Assembly: GCA_903831575.1 (NCBI GenBank)
Contig: CAIKYB010000027.1
Span: 1-64,000 of the forward strand
Length of the DNA stretch: 64,000 bases
Direction of reading: 5' to 3'
DNA from: an uncultured Bacteroidota bacterium
GTDB taxonomy: Bacteria; Bacteroidota; Bacteroidia; Chitinophagales; Chitinophagaceae
Part shown: one piece after another, positions 1 to 8,850 of the stretch
Position numbering within the stretch: the first letter of the stretch is position 1
Layout: each line of letters opens with the position of its first letter
Notes under the pieces: generated by a model
Told to the model about the DNA's origin: nothing
The model's input: only the letters and a program-made list of their open reading frames with translations
Database searches by the model: none
Made by a program: the position numbers and the translations under genes

Positions 1-1
1 A

Positions 2-850
2 CAGACTTTGGATATTTTTTGTTTCAATGTAGAGTCCTTTCAAGAAATTCAAGTGATCAACGAATTAGCACATGCGCAAAATAAAATTGCTAAAATAGCT
101 TTGCGATTGAATCCTAATGTGAATGCCAATACCCATCATTATATAACAACTGGATTAGCCGAAAATAAATTCGGTATTAATTTTTGGGAATTAGAAACGG
201 TCATCGATTTAATTAAAAAATCTCCGAATATTGATTTAATGGGATTGCATTTTCATGTCGGATCACAAATCAACGACTTGCAGGTGTTTAAAAATTTATG
301 TGCAAAAGTAAATGAGTTTACGGCTTGGTTTGATGCTCGTCAAATACCGCTGAAAGTATTGAATTTAGGGGGCGGACTGGGTATAGACTATTATCATCCT
401 ACCACCAATAACTTGGTTAATTTCGAAGCGTATTTTGCCATTTTTAATCAATTTATTGTACGTAAACCTGGGCAAGAAATTCATTTCGAATTAGGTAGGT
501 CTTTGGTAGGTGCTGTTGGAGCATTACTCTCGAGGGTGATATATATCAAAGAAGGCATACAAACAAATTTTGCAATATTAGATGCCGGCATGACTGATTT
601 ATTAAGACCTGCATTATATCAAGCTTATCATAAAATCGAAAACCTCAGTAAGCAACACGAAAGTATTTCGAAAAAATACGATGTAGTTGGACCCATCTGC
701 GAATCTTCGGACTGCTTCGGAAAAGCAGTAGAATTGCCCATTACAAGCAGAGGAGATCTCATGGTAATTTATTCCACAGGTGCTTACGGCGAGGTGATGT
801 CGTCTAATTATAATTTACGAGAAAAAGCAAAGGTGTTACTTTTGCAATAG
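2..850 (+). CDS. lysA: Diaminopimelate decarboxylase, 5' end outside window
   Basis: PLP-dependent enzyme that converts meso-diaminopimelate to L-lysine, the last step of lysine synthesis in the cytoplasm. The frame is open from base 2, so only the last 282 codons of a protein usually near 400 residues are present; the N-terminal part with the PLP lysine is missing. Visible family motifs in order are FNVES close to the fragment start, HVGSQI, the glycine-rich GGGLGIDY that holds the PLP phosphate, ELGRS, the catalytic CESSD and a C-terminal GAYG. It ends one base before the stop of the convergent acyl-CoA dehydrogenase gene. No disruption is seen. Confidence 0.95.
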   Translation, partial: QTLDIFCFNVESFQEIQVINELAHAQNKIAKIALRLNPNVNANTHHYITTGLAENKFGINFWELETVIDLIKKSPNIDLMGLHFHVGSQINDLQVFKNLCAKVNEFTAWFDARQIPLKVLNLGGGLGIDYYHPTTNNLVNFEAYFAIFNQFIVRKPGQEIHFELGRSLVGAVGALLSRVIYIKEGIQTNFAILDAGMTDLLRPALYQAYHKIENLSKQHESISKKYDVVGPICESSDCFGKAVELPITSRGDLMVIYSTGAYGEVMSSNYNLREKAKVLLLQ

Positions 851-851
851 C

Positions 852-2036
852 CTATTGAAAAGCATTTAAACCAGTAACATCCATTCCGGTAATTAATAAA
901 TGGATGTCATGTGTTCCCTCGTAAGTAACTACAGATTCTAAATTCATCATGTGTCGCATAATTGGGTATTCGCCTGTAATACCCATTCCGCCTAGCATTT
1001 GACGCGCTTCTCTTGCGCAATTCATAGCTGTTTCTACACTGTTTCTTTTAGCCATAGAAATTTGAGCAGCAGTAGCACGATCTTCCGATTTTAATACACC
1101 TAATCTCCAATTCATTAATTGGGCTTTGGTAATTTCGGTTATCATTTCTGCTAATTTCTTTTGTTGCAATTGAAATCCACCAATTGGTCTGCCAAATTGT
1201 ATTCTTTCTTTGCTGTAGTTTAATGCAATATCATAACAATCCATAGCAGCACCAATAGCACCCCAGGCAATACCATATCTTGCTTTAGTTAAACAACCTA
1301 AAGGGCCTTTTAATCCTTTTATATTGGGCAGAATATTTTCTTTTGGCACTTTTACATTGTCAAAAACCAATTCCCCGGTTGCGCTTGCGCGTAAACTCCA
1401 TTTGCCATGGGTAGTAGGAGTGGTAAAGCCTTCCATACCTCTTTCCACAATTACACCTTGTATTTCCCCGGCTTCATTTTTTGCCCAAACAACAGCAACT
1501 TGAGAAAACGGGGCGTTACTAATCCACATTTTTGCACCATTTAAAATGACGTGGTCACTGGCATCTTTAATATTGGTTAACATACCACCCGGATCACTTC
1601 CATGATTAGGTTCGGTCAATCCAAAACAACCTAGCCATTCACCGCTTGCTAACTTGGGTAAATATTTATTTCGTTGAGCTTCACTGCCGTATTGATAAAT
1701 CGGAAACATTACCAAGCTCCCTTGTACAGAAGCTGTAGAACGAACACCACTATCTCCACGCTCCAATTCCTGCATCATCAAACCATAAGAAATATAATCT
1801 AACCCGCCACCGCCATATTGCTCAGGAACAGTAGGCCCAAAGCAACCTAAGTCGCCTAATTGTTTTACGATATGCTGAGGAAATTCTGCACGTTGCGCAT
1901 AATCTTCTATAATAGGAGAAATTTCTTTTTTTACATAATTACGAACGGCTTCCCGGATAAGTTTGTGTTCTTCGGTCAGTAGTTCATCTACACCAAAATA
2001 ATCAGGTGATTGAAAATTATCAGTTTTTGCTGCCAT
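852..2036 (-). CDS. gcdH: Glutaryl-CoA dehydrogenase (acyl-CoA dehydrogenase family)
   Basis: Flavoenzyme of 394 residues, full length for the family, oxidising and decarboxylating glutaryl-CoA to crotonyl-CoA in lysine and tryptophan breakdown. The subfamily is shown by ERGDSGVRSTASVQ (about 90-105), with the Arg-Ser pair seen in glutaryl-CoA dehydrogenases, followed by GCFGLTEPNHGSDPGG, the FAD-binding segment RIQFGRPIGGFQ, and the C-terminal YEGTHDIH carrying the catalytic glutamate. The start at 2036 (MAAKTDNF) fits. A possible -7 box (TATATTTG, minus strand, 2072-2079) lies about 36 bases upstream. Proximity to kynurenine genes suggests a role in amino-acid catabolism; the link to that cluster is inference. 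Confidence 0.88.
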   Translation of the reverse strand: MAAKTDNFQSPDYFGVDELLTEEHKLIREAVRNYVKKEISPIIEDYAQRAEFPQHIVKQLGDLGCFGPTVPEQYGGGGLDYISYGLMMQELERGDSGVRSTASVQGSLVMFPIYQYGSEAQRNKYLPKLASGEWLGCFGLTEPNHGSDPGGMLTNIKDASDHVILNGAKMWISNAPFSQVAVVWAKNEAGEIQGVIVERGMEGFTTPTTHGKWSLRASATGELVFDNVKVPKENILPNIKGLKGPLGCLTKARYGIAWGAIGAAMDCYDIALNYSKERIQFGRPIGGFQLQQKKLAEMITEITKAQLMNWRLGVLKSEDRATAAQISMAKRNSVETAMNCAREARQMLGGMGITGEYPIMRHMMNLESVVTYEGTHDIHLLITGMDVTGLNAFQ

Positions 2037-2303
2037 AAGAATTAATTAAATATTCATTTTTTAAGGACATGCAAATATACCAACCAAAAATGGCTATTGT
2101 ATAGTTTTGTTTGAGATTTCAGTTGATTTAATGGGTATTCAATACTTCAAAAAGAATTCCGAATATTATTCAATAAGTAGATTGTTAATTGAAAATATGT
2201 CTAAAGATTTTGGCTAGAATTTTCAACAATAACTTTATTAATGAGTTTTATTGAAATATGCTGTTAAATTCAATCACATTCCCACAATTCGCTAAATTGC
2301 AAC

Positions 2304-2915
2304 ATGACTTATTCATATCTCGCATTAGGTGACAGTTACACGATAGGAGAGCAAGTGTCTTTGCATGAATCATTTCCATATCAAACTGTTCAACTTTTAA
2401 GAAATCAGTTTAAAAACAAACACCAGTTTCTTGCTCCAGAAATTATTGCCAAAACCGGCTGGACAACAGATGAGTTGGCTGCTCAAATTTCAGCGACAAC
2501 ATTTTTATCTCAATATGATTTTGTTAGTCTACTCATTGGAGTCAACAATCAATACAGAGGAAGAAGTGTTGAAAATTTTAAACCTGAATTTCAGGATTTA
2601 TTAAAACAAGCGGTTGCATTTGCAGCTGGAAATGCTCAACATGTTTTTGTAATCAGTATTCCTGATTGGGGAGTTACGCCATTTGCAGCAGATAGAGATA
2701 AAGCACAAATTGCAAATGAAATTGATCTTTACAATAAAGCTTGTGAAGAAATAGCATTAGAAAATCAATGTCATTTCATTGAAATCACCTCGTTACAAAG
2801 AGAAGAGGGCTCTAATCCGGATTTTTTAGCAGGAGATGGTTTACATCCCTCTAGAAAGGAATATACTAAATGGGCGGGGTTGGTTTTTGATGGAGTGGCG
2901 AAGTTGATTAGTTGA
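2304..2915 (+). CDS. SGNH/GDSL-family hydrolase
   Basis: Protein of 203 residues with the block I motif GDSYT near residue 9 (nucleophile Ser) and block V motif DGLHPS near residue 178 (catalytic Asp and His), the two ends of an SGNH esterase fold; a block III-like GVNNQ lies near residue 79. No signal peptide is evident, so it is probably cytoplasmic. The substrate cannot be read from sequence; relatives include lysophospholipases, thioesterases and carbohydrate esterases. It stands alone, convergent with kmo, and nothing ties it to the kynurenine pathway. Confidence 0.8.
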   Translation: MTYSYLALGDSYTIGEQVSLHESFPYQTVQLLRNQFKNKHQFLAPEIIAKTGWTTDELAAQISATTFLSQYDFVSLLIGVNNQYRGRSVENFKPEFQDLLKQAVAFAAGNAQHVFVISIPDWGVTPFAADRDKAQIANEIDLYNKACEEIALENQCHFIEITSLQREEGSNPDFLAGDGLHPSRKEYTKWAGLVFDGVAKLIS

Positions 2916-2978
2916 TTTGGATATTGGAGAATGAAACTCTGCGACAACTCATTTTCTCCTGTTCAGTACGGTAAAAAA

Positions 2979-4325
2979 TTACTTGCTAATTTTGCTCAGT
3001 ATCATTTTTTCAACTTCCTCACTATCCCAAATTGATTCAATATCCTTTGTTTGCATCACTTCATCCATGATGGCTTGTTGTTTGTTGCCTCTGCTCAACG
3101 CCTCGCTGTATCTGACTTCCGGGCTAAAAGTAACTAAACTGTATGCAGGTGTCCATTTGTCAGGATGTTTTGCATTGAAATGAGCTTCAATCTTTTTTTG
3201 CAAAAGAAATACAGGGTCTGCAACTTTATCTCTCATTTCCACAAAATTATTTAGGGCTAAGGTTGCAATCGCGTCACCATCAGGTTTTCTTAAAGATTGG
3301 TATTCATTTAAAATGCCATTCCAATTGTGTTGATGTTTATTAATCAATTGATTTAAAACGGAGCAGTCTTCAAAACCACAATTCATGCCTTGTCCGAAGA
3401 AGGGGACTATCGCATGAGCTGCATCACCAATTAATGCAAATTTATCTTCTCTGATCCATGGATAACATTTTACAGTAACCAAAGAGGATGTGGCGTTGTT
3501 GAAGAATTCTTTTTCTAAATGAGGCATCAATGCGGAAGCGTCTGCAAAAACTTTATTAAAAAGAGCTCTTGCTTGTTCTGGTGTTTTCAATGATTGGAAT
3601 GATGGCTCACCTTCAAAAGGAAAGAATAATGTACAAGTAAAGCTGCCATCTATATTTGGCAATGCGATCAACATGTAATTTCCACGAGGCCAAATATGGA
3701 GTGCATTTTTCTCCATTAAAAAAGTGCCATTAGCTCCCGCAGGTATTGTTAATTCTTTATAGCCAAAGTCAATATAATATTGTTCGTATTGAAATCTGTC
3801 GTGTTGTAATTGATGTGTAAGTCTTGCGGCAGAAAATGCACCATCGCTACCAAAAATCAAATCCTGCTTAGCAAGATGAGTGTTATTTTTTTCGGTGTTT
3901 GTAAAATGGATTTCATTTTTTTTCCAATCTATATTTTTACATGTTTCATTAAAGTAAATCTCTACATTGTTTTGCTCTGCGAGATTCATAAGTGTTCTGT
4001 TTAAGTCTCCTCTTGATACAGAATTAATAAATTGACCATCTTTACCATAAGGCTGGTATCCAGAAGTGCCATCTGCATGATGTAATTGACGACCATGCAT
4101 GGGTATAGCAATTTTTCTAATTTCATCCATGATACCCACTTCTTCCAAAGCTTTTATGCCTCTGTCGCTCAAGGCCAAATTGATGGAACGTCCTGCACTC
4201 ATGGATAATTTTCGCATATCGGGGCGACGTTCGTATATTTTTACTTTATAATTTTGTTTGGATAGATAGATGGACAACAGTGAGCCTACAAGTCCGGCGC
4301 CGATGATCGTTATTTCTTTTTGCAT
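2979..4325 (-). CDS. kmo: Kynurenine 3-monooxygenase
   Basis: FAD- and NADPH-dependent aromatic hydroxylase, kynurenine to 3-hydroxykynurenine. The 448 residues are full length. The N-terminal Rossmann motif GAGLVGS (8-14) is followed by an ERR acidic end of strand 2 and the SAGRSINLALSDRG segment typical of KMO. The second FAD motif GDAAHAIVPFFGQGMNCGFED lies near residue 300. It is the last gene of the minus-strand kynurenine set, 159 bases downstream of kynU, and that gap is filled by low-complexity repeat. The start MQKEITIIGAG is unambiguous. Confidence 0.95.
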   Translation of the reverse strand: MQKEITIIGAGLVGSLLSIYLSKQNYKVKIYERRPDMRKLSMSAGRSINLALSDRGIKALEEVGIMDEIRKIAIPMHGRQLHHADGTSGYQPYGKDGQFINSVSRGDLNRTLMNLAEQNNVEIYFNETCKNIDWKKNEIHFTNTEKNNTHLAKQDLIFGSDGAFSAARLTHQLQHDRFQYEQYYIDFGYKELTIPAGANGTFLMEKNALHIWPRGNYMLIALPNIDGSFTCTLFFPFEGEPSFQSLKTPEQARALFNKVFADASALMPHLEKEFFNNATSSLVTVKCYPWIREDKFALIGDAAHAIVPFFGQGMNCGFEDCSVLNQLINKHQHNWNGILNEYQSLRKPDGDAIATLALNNFVEMRDKVADPVFLLQKKIEAHFNAKHPDKWTPAYSLVTFSPEVRYSEALSRGNKQQAIMDEVMQTKDIESIWDSEEVEKMILSKISK

Positions 4326-4330
4326 AAGTA

Positions 4331-4472
4331 AAAAAGTTTCAAAAGTTCAATAAGTTAAAAAGTTTGGTAGGTTTCAAACGTTCAAAAAGTTTAATGAGTT
4401 TAAAAAGTTGAAAGAAGTTAAGTATACTTTGAAAAACATTTTGAACCTCTTGAACATTTTAAACATCTTAAA
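4331..4472. repeat. G/T-arm then C/A-arm low-complexity palindrome between kynU and kmo
   Basis: About 4331-4422 is a chain of degenerate 8-10 base words of the form AAAAGTTTAA or AAGTTCAAT. About 4440-4472 is built of the opposite-strand words (TTGAACCTC, TTGAACATTTTAAACATC). The two arms are imperfectly complementary, so RNA from either strand could fold back. No open frame or recognised element lies inside. It belongs to a class that recurs in other intergenic gaps of this window. Confidence 0.7.
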
Positions 4473-4484
4473 AAAAATACGTTC

Positions 4485-5762
4485 TCACCCCAATAGACTC
4501 TCCTGCATAATCTTCCCAAAATTAAACAAATCTTCAAAGCTATTGTACAAAGGAACTGGAGCTATTCTGATTACATTGGGTTCTCTCCAATCTGCGATGA
4601 CACCATGTTTTATCAATTCGTCAAAAACTTTTTTGCCATCTTTTAGCATCAGTATAGAAACCTGACATCCTCTTTCTGTTTCATTTAATGGAGTGATGAT
4701 TTCAATTAATTTCTCTGATGAATTTTTATTGATTTCATTTAATATGAATAACAAATAACCACTCAACATTTTCCCTTTGGCAACTAAATTATGCATACCA
4801 GCTTCTGCGAAAATATCTAAAGAAGCCTTATGTGCAGACATACTTAATACTGGTGCGTTACTCAATTGCCATCCTTCTGCAGTTGGAATAGGATGAAACT
4901 CCTTGTCCATTTTAAATCGAGTGTCTTTGTCGTGTCCCCACCAACCTGCAAGTCTTGGAAGGGAAGAGTCTGATATATGACGTTGATGTATAAACGCACC
5001 TGCTACTCCGCCGGGCCCACTATTCAAATATTTATACGAACACCAGCAAGCAAAATCTACATTCCAGTCGTGTAATTCTAGATTTACATTGCCTGCAGCA
5101 TGAGCCAGATCAAAACCGCAATAGGCTCCAACTTCATGAGCTGCTTTACAGATGGCTTGCATATCAAATACTTGTCCGCTGTAGTAATTGACTCCGCCAA
5201 AAATCACCAATGCAGTTTCTTCTCCATGTTTTTTAATAGTATCAATGATATCTGATAATTTAATGTAAGAACTGCCTTCCTTGGGTTGAACTTCAATAAT
5301 CGCATCATCAGGATTCAAGCCGTGTAATTTAACTTGAGATTGAAAGGCGTATTGATCAGAAGGGAATGCTTTTGCCTCACAAATGATTTTGAATCTTTTA
5401 CTTGTAGGGCGATAAAAGCTCGTCATTAATAAATGTAAATTGACGGTCAGCTGGTTCATGACTACAATTTCTTCGGGTAATGCACCTACGATAGTACCTA
5501 AAATTTCAGGAAAAATTTCATGATAACTCACCCAGGGGTTTCTTGCATGAAAGTGTCCTTCAACGCCATAATTCGCCCAGTCTTCCAATTCATTCAAAAC
5601 ATAATCCTGAGTTGTTTTTGCTTGAAGGCCTAAAGAATTTCCTGTAAAATAAATAGACTCTTTTCCATTAACCATTGGGATATAAAATTTGTCACGGAAA
5701 TGTTTCAATGAATCCTGTTCATCAACTTGTCTGGCGTATTCGAGTGTATTGGAAAAGGTCAT
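4485..5762 (-). CDS. kynU: Kynureninase
   Basis: PLP-dependent hydrolase of 425 residues cleaving 3-hydroxykynurenine to 3-hydroxyanthranilate and alanine. Kynureninase features are FTGNSLGLQ near residue 40, GVEGHFHARNPW near 70, FGGVNYYSGQ near 190, GFDLAHAAGN near 217 and the PLP-lysine region CWCSYKYLNSGPGG near 240. Length and both ends are normal. It lies upstream of kmo on the same strand and about 90 bases downstream of the RidA-type gene, so a shared transcript is likely although both gaps carry repeats. Confidence 0.95.
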   Translation of the reverse strand: MTFSNTLEYARQVDEQDSLKHFRDKFYIPMVNGKESIYFTGNSLGLQAKTTQDYVLNELEDWANYGVEGHFHARNPWVSYHEIFPEILGTIVGALPEEIVVMNQLTVNLHLLMTSFYRPTSKRFKIICEAKAFPSDQYAFQSQVKLHGLNPDDAIIEVQPKEGSSYIKLSDIIDTIKKHGEETALVIFGGVNYYSGQVFDMQAICKAAHEVGAYCGFDLAHAAGNVNLELHDWNVDFACWCSYKYLNSGPGGVAGAFIHQRHISDSSLPRLAGWWGHDKDTRFKMDKEFHPIPTAEGWQLSNAPVLSMSAHKASLDIFAEAGMHNLVAKGKMLSGYLLFILNEINKNSSEKLIEIITPLNETERGCQVSILMLKDGKKVFDELIKHGVIADWREPNVIRIAPVPLYNSFEDLFNFGKIMQESLLG

Positions 5763-5767
5763 TTTGT

Positions 5768-5820
5768 AAGGTTAAAAGGTTTAATAAGGTTAAAAGGTTC
5801 AATAAGTTCAATAGGTTTGT
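5768..5820. repeat. Tandem nonamer repeat upstream of kynU
   Basis: Degenerate nonamers (AAGGTTAAA, AGGTTTAAT and variants) run in tandem; an 18-base unit occurs twice with one mismatch, followed by AAGTTCAATAGG. The tract sits in the 93-base gap between kynU and the RidA-type gene. It is G/T-rich on the plus strand; a weak A/C partner may be the ACTCATAAACC stretch downstream. Confidence 0.65.
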
Positions 5821-5855
5821 TCGGAATTAGTTGGCTCTTATTAACTCATAAACCA

Positions 5856-6317
5856 TCATTCGATTGTTGCTATCACTTTTAATTCTATAGCAATAGGTGT
5901 GGGCAAACTTTTTACTTCCACAGTAGTCCTGCATGCTTCTACTCCTGAAAAGTAGTCACTGTATATTTTATTGTAAACAGGAAAGTCTGCTTTCATATTT
6001 GTTAAGTAAACGGTTACATCTACTATCTTTTCCCAGCTGCTGCCACTTGCTTCGAGCACGGCTTTCACATTAGCAAAAACAGCATGGCACTCTGCTTCGA
6101 TATCATACTTTACAATATTGCCCGCTTCGTCTATTTCTAAGCCAGGTATTTTGTTGTCAACCGCACTTCGGCTACCAATTCCTGATAGAAACAATAATTC
6201 CCCGACTTTTCTTGCATGAGGGTAGGCGCCGAGGGGAGTGGCGGCTTTTTCGGTTTTGATTATTTCAGTTTTAGAGTTTGTTATTTGTTGTTTGTTATTT
6301 GTTGTTTCCCTGTCCAT
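5856..6317 (-). CDS. RidA-family 2-aminomuconate deaminase
   Basis: RidA/YjgF/UK114-fold protein of 153 residues. The core starting at PLGAYPHARKVG and running through FLSGIGSR, YDIEAECHAVFANVKAVLE and TVYLTNMKADFPVYN to the C-terminal CRTTVEVKSLPTPIAIELK matches the subfamily found with kynurenine and 2-aminophenol genes, which deaminates 2-aminomuconate to 2-oxo-3-hexenedioate. Its place among kmo, kynU and the semialdehyde dehydrogenase supports that substrate. The first 16 or so residues are unusual: they are encoded by a 14-base tandem repeat and by the end of a decayed gene, and no alternative ATG, GTG or TTG lies between the repeat and the conserved core. The N-terminus is therefore probably recent. 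Confidence 0.85.
   Translation of the reverse strand: MDRETTNNKQQITNSKTEIIKTEKAATPLGAYPHARKVGELLFLSGIGSRSAVDNKIPGLEIDEAGNIVKYDIEAECHAVFANVKAVLEASGSSWEKIVDVTVYLTNMKADFPVYNKIYSDYFSGVEACRTTVEVKSLPTPIAIELKVIATIE
6277..6304. repeat. Exact 14-bp tandem duplication inside the deaminase 5' end
   Basis: The unit TTTGTTATTTGTTG occurs twice without mismatch. It codes on the minus strand for the Asn/Gln/Lys-rich N-terminal extension of the RidA-type protein. Because 14 is not a multiple of three, gain or loss of one unit would shift the frame and break the gene. Confidence 0.8.
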
Positions 6318-6567
6318 GTATTTTAATCCTTTATGTTTTGAGTAGTTCAGATAGTTAATAAATGCAGCGATTTTATTGTTTAATTTTTCTGCATCATTCA
6401 GTAAGTCACTATATTGTTCATTACAGATTCTGATGATCTTGATATCTGATCTTTTAATCCGAAATCTCTTTTTAATTCAGAATTTCTAGACAATTAATAA
6501 CCTTTTTATTTATTTGTCTCGCAATTATCCAAATCTCAAGATCTTCAAATCTTCTGATAGTTGCCAT
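6318..6567 (-). pseudogene. Decayed four-helix-bundle (S23/IVP family) gene
   Basis: Three minus-strand pieces match the four-helix-bundle protein family related to the 23S rRNA intervening-sequence protein. Piece 1 starts with ATG at 6567 and reads MATIRRFEDLEIWIIARQ before a stop near 6472. Piece 2, in another frame (about 6476-6397), reads DFGLKDQISRSSESVMNNI. Piece 3 (about 6419-6315) reads LNNKIAAFINYL and KHKGLKYM. The middle of the family (the AEGF...KGS helices) is deleted, leaving about 250 bases of an expected 360. The recognition rests on remembered family consensus, not a search. The remainder of the gap up to 6672 holds no gene; it ends in an A/C-rich tract near 6655-6674. Confidence 0.75.
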
Positions 6568-6672
6568 AGTATTTTATTTGTACGATTAAAAAATGTACAT
6601 TAAAATATTCTTATTAAATTCTATGGTAAAGAAAAAGAACTAAATAAAATTAAGTAAACCGCAAACCACAAA

Positions 6673-8127
6673 CTAATATTGAATACACACATTCTTCGCC
6701 TCCGTAAAAAACCGCATCGCTTCCAAACCACCTTCTCTACCAACGCCACTGTTTTTAACGCCTCCAAATGGGGTTCTTAAATCTCTTTGTAACCAGCAAT
6801 TAATCCACACAATACCACTTTCTATTTTTGAAGCCACGTGATTCGCCTTAGCAATATCCTGTGTCCATATTGTACAGGAAAGACCATAATCAGTTGCATT
6901 GGCTAATGCTAAAGCTTCTTCAACAGAATGAAAAGGTTGTATGGTAACTACTGGTCCAAAAATTTCTTCTTTATTTGTTTTGCAATTCGGACCAAGATTT
7001 TCAATAATAGTAGGCTCTATAAAATAACCATTCTCACATCTTCCTGAGGGGCTTACTGATTTTCCTCCGCATAAAATAGTCCCACCTTCTTTTTTGGCTA
7101 TATCTATACAGTTGATTATTTTTTCAAAATGCACTTTACTTACTATTGCACCTTGTTTGGATGAATCAACAAGAGGGTCGCCAATTGTCAATTTTTTAGT
7201 CCTTTCAACAAATGTCATTTTGAATCGCTCATATATTGAGGCTTCAATTAAAATCCTGCTGCAGCATAAGCAAATTTGTCCTTGATTTCCAAAAGAGGAT
7301 CTTATTGTATTATAGATCATTTTATCCCAATCGCAATCAGCAAAAATAATATTCGGATTTTTACCACCAAGTTCGAGTGATAATTTTTTGAACATTGGTG
7401 CTGCTATTGAAGCTATTCTTTCGCCGGCTTTTGTGCTACCGGTAAATGAAATTGCTTTTATCGAAGGGTGTTTAACAATAGCTTCTCCGCATGAAGGGCC
7501 ATCGCCATGAAGGATATTTAAAACGCCATCAGGTAAACCTGCTTCTTTACAAATTTTAGCTAGCAGGTACGCGCTAACGGGAGTTGTCTCGGATGGTTTT
7601 GCAATCACACAATTTCCGGCAGCAAGTGCAGGTGCGATTTTCCAGGTGAATAAATACAAAGGCAAATTCCATGGAGAGATACATCCTACTATTCCAACGG
7701 GTTGTCGTAGGGTATAATTAATGCCGCCTTCCATAGCATGACTTTCTGAAGAAAATTGCATTGCGGCTGTAGCAAAAAATCTAAAATTGGATGATGCTCT
7801 TGGAATATCTACTTCTTTGCTCAACCAAAGAGGTTTGCCGTTGTCATTCGTTTCTGCCAGTGCTAAGGCCTCTAAATTTTCATCGATTAGTTCTGCAATT
7901 TTGTTGAGTATTTTAAATCTGCTTTCTGTTGAAGTTGCTGACCATGATTTTAATGCTGCATTTGCTGCAACTACGGCTTTATCGACATCTTCATCGTTGC
8001 TATTAGGAATCTTGCCATAAACTTTTCCTGTAGCAGGATTTACATTGTCTATAAATGATCCACTTATTGGATGTTGAAATTTTCCATTGATATAGTTCTC
8101 GATTTGAAAAGGAATGTCAAAATGCAT
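6673..8127 (-). CDS. 2-aminomuconate (or 2-hydroxymuconate) semialdehyde dehydrogenase
   Basis: NAD-dependent aldehyde dehydrogenase of 484 residues. Standard motifs are ISPWNLP (about 150), AKPSETTP, SFTGSTKAGE, the general base in LELGGKNPN (about 252) and the nucleophile in NQGQICLCCSR (about 282); the ICLC form of the active site resembles ALDH8A1 and muconic-semialdehyde dehydrogenases. In this cluster it would oxidise 2-aminomuconate semialdehyde, the product of ACMS decarboxylase, to 2-aminomuconate. It is divergent from the dioxygenase gene across 115 bases. TACCTTT-like sequences on both strands of that gap are possible -7 boxes. Confidence 0.88.
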   Translation of the reverse strand: MHFDIPFQIENYINGKFQHPISGSFIDNVNPATGKVYGKIPNSNDEDVDKAVVAANAALKSWSATSTESRFKILNKIAELIDENLEALALAETNDNGKPLWLSKEVDIPRASSNFRFFATAAMQFSSESHAMEGGINYTLRQPVGIVGCISPWNLPLYLFTWKIAPALAAGNCVIAKPSETTPVSAYLLAKICKEAGLPDGVLNILHGDGPSCGEAIVKHPSIKAISFTGSTKAGERIASIAAPMFKKLSLELGGKNPNIIFADCDWDKMIYNTIRSSFGNQGQICLCCSRILIEASIYERFKMTFVERTKKLTIGDPLVDSSKQGAIVSKVHFEKIINCIDIAKKEGGTILCGGKSVSPSGRCENGYFIEPTIIENLGPNCKTNKEEIFGPVVTIQPFHSVEEALALANATDYGLSCTIWTQDIAKANHVASKIESGIVWINCWLQRDLRTPFGGVKNSGVGREGGLEAMRFFTEAKNVCIQY

Positions 8128-8242
8128 AGGGTTAAAGGTATATAATTTTCTGAGTAGGAATTGCTGTCTGTGATAATTTCCTTTCTAAATTAATGGTTGA
8201 TTTCCAAAAAAAAATTACCTTTCAAATCTAAAATCAATTTTT

Positions 8243-8767
8243 ATGGCAATTGCAGCTCCTTTTAATTTAAAAAAATGGATTGACGAACATAGAGATTTAC
8301 TAAAGCCGCCTGTAGGGAATCAATGTATTTATAAAGATGCTGAGAATTTTATTGTTATGGTTGTAGGAGGACCAAATGCCCGTAAAGATTACCATTTTAA
8401 TGAAAGTGAAGAATTGTATTATCAGGTGGAAGGGGATATTGTCCTTAAAATAATTGATAATGGCGTGCCAAGAGATATAGAAATAAATGAAGGCGATATA
8501 TTTTTGTTGCCACCTAAAACACCTCATTCCCCTCAAAGAGGACCCGGAACAGTAGGTTTGGTTGTTGAAAAAGTTAGAGCTACAGAAGACGATGGATTTC
8601 TCTGGTATTGCGAGAATTGCGGAGATAAACTTTATGAAGAATATTTGAATGTTTCAGATATTGTCAAACAACTTCCTCCTGTAATGGCTGGGTTTTATAC
8701 AGATGATCATAAGCGGACATGCAAAAAATGCGGTGCTGTTATGGCGCCTCCGGTTAGGAAGGGGTAA
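8243..8767 (+). CDS. 3-hydroxyanthranilate 3,4-dioxygenase
   Basis: Cupin-fold Fe(II) extradiol dioxygenase of 174 residues, opening 3-hydroxyanthranilate to 2-amino-3-carboxymuconate semialdehyde. The metal ligands are visible at the standard positions His51, Glu57 and His95, with Arg47 and Arg99 for substrate. The C-terminus carries the rubredoxin-like second site of the bacterial type: CENCG and CKKCG. It is the first of two plus-strand kynurenine genes, divergent from the semialdehyde dehydrogenase. Confidence 0.96.
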   Translation: MAIAAPFNLKKWIDEHRDLLKPPVGNQCIYKDAENFIVMVVGGPNARKDYHFNESEELYYQVEGDIVLKIIDNGVPRDIEINEGDIFLLPPKTPHSPQRGPGTVGLVVEKVRATEDDGFLWYCENCGDKLYEEYLNVSDIVKQLPPVMAGFYTDDHKRTCKKCGAVMAPPVRKG

Positions 8768-8769
8768 TT

Positions 8770-8842
8770 TTATCGTTTATAGTTTGTGGTTTGTAGTTTA
8801 TGGTTCATTAGGTAATATAACAAACAACAAACAAAAAACATT
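8770..8842. repeat. G/T-arm then C/A-arm palindrome between dioxygenase and ACMSD genes
   Basis: About 8775-8806 repeats GTTTATAG, GTTTGTGG, GTTTGTAG and GTTTATGG words; about 8819-8840 repeats AACAAAC. The arms are roughly complementary, and the A/C arm ends about ten bases before the ACMSD start codon. Confidence 0.65.
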
Positions 8843-8850
8843 GTATTTTA

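Noticed and set aside
2304-2915. SGNH hydrolase as the missing kynurenine formamidase
   Set aside because: Known formamidases belong to other folds (KynB-type and alpha/beta hydrolase), and this gene is on the opposite strand from kmo with no sequence sign of that substrate.
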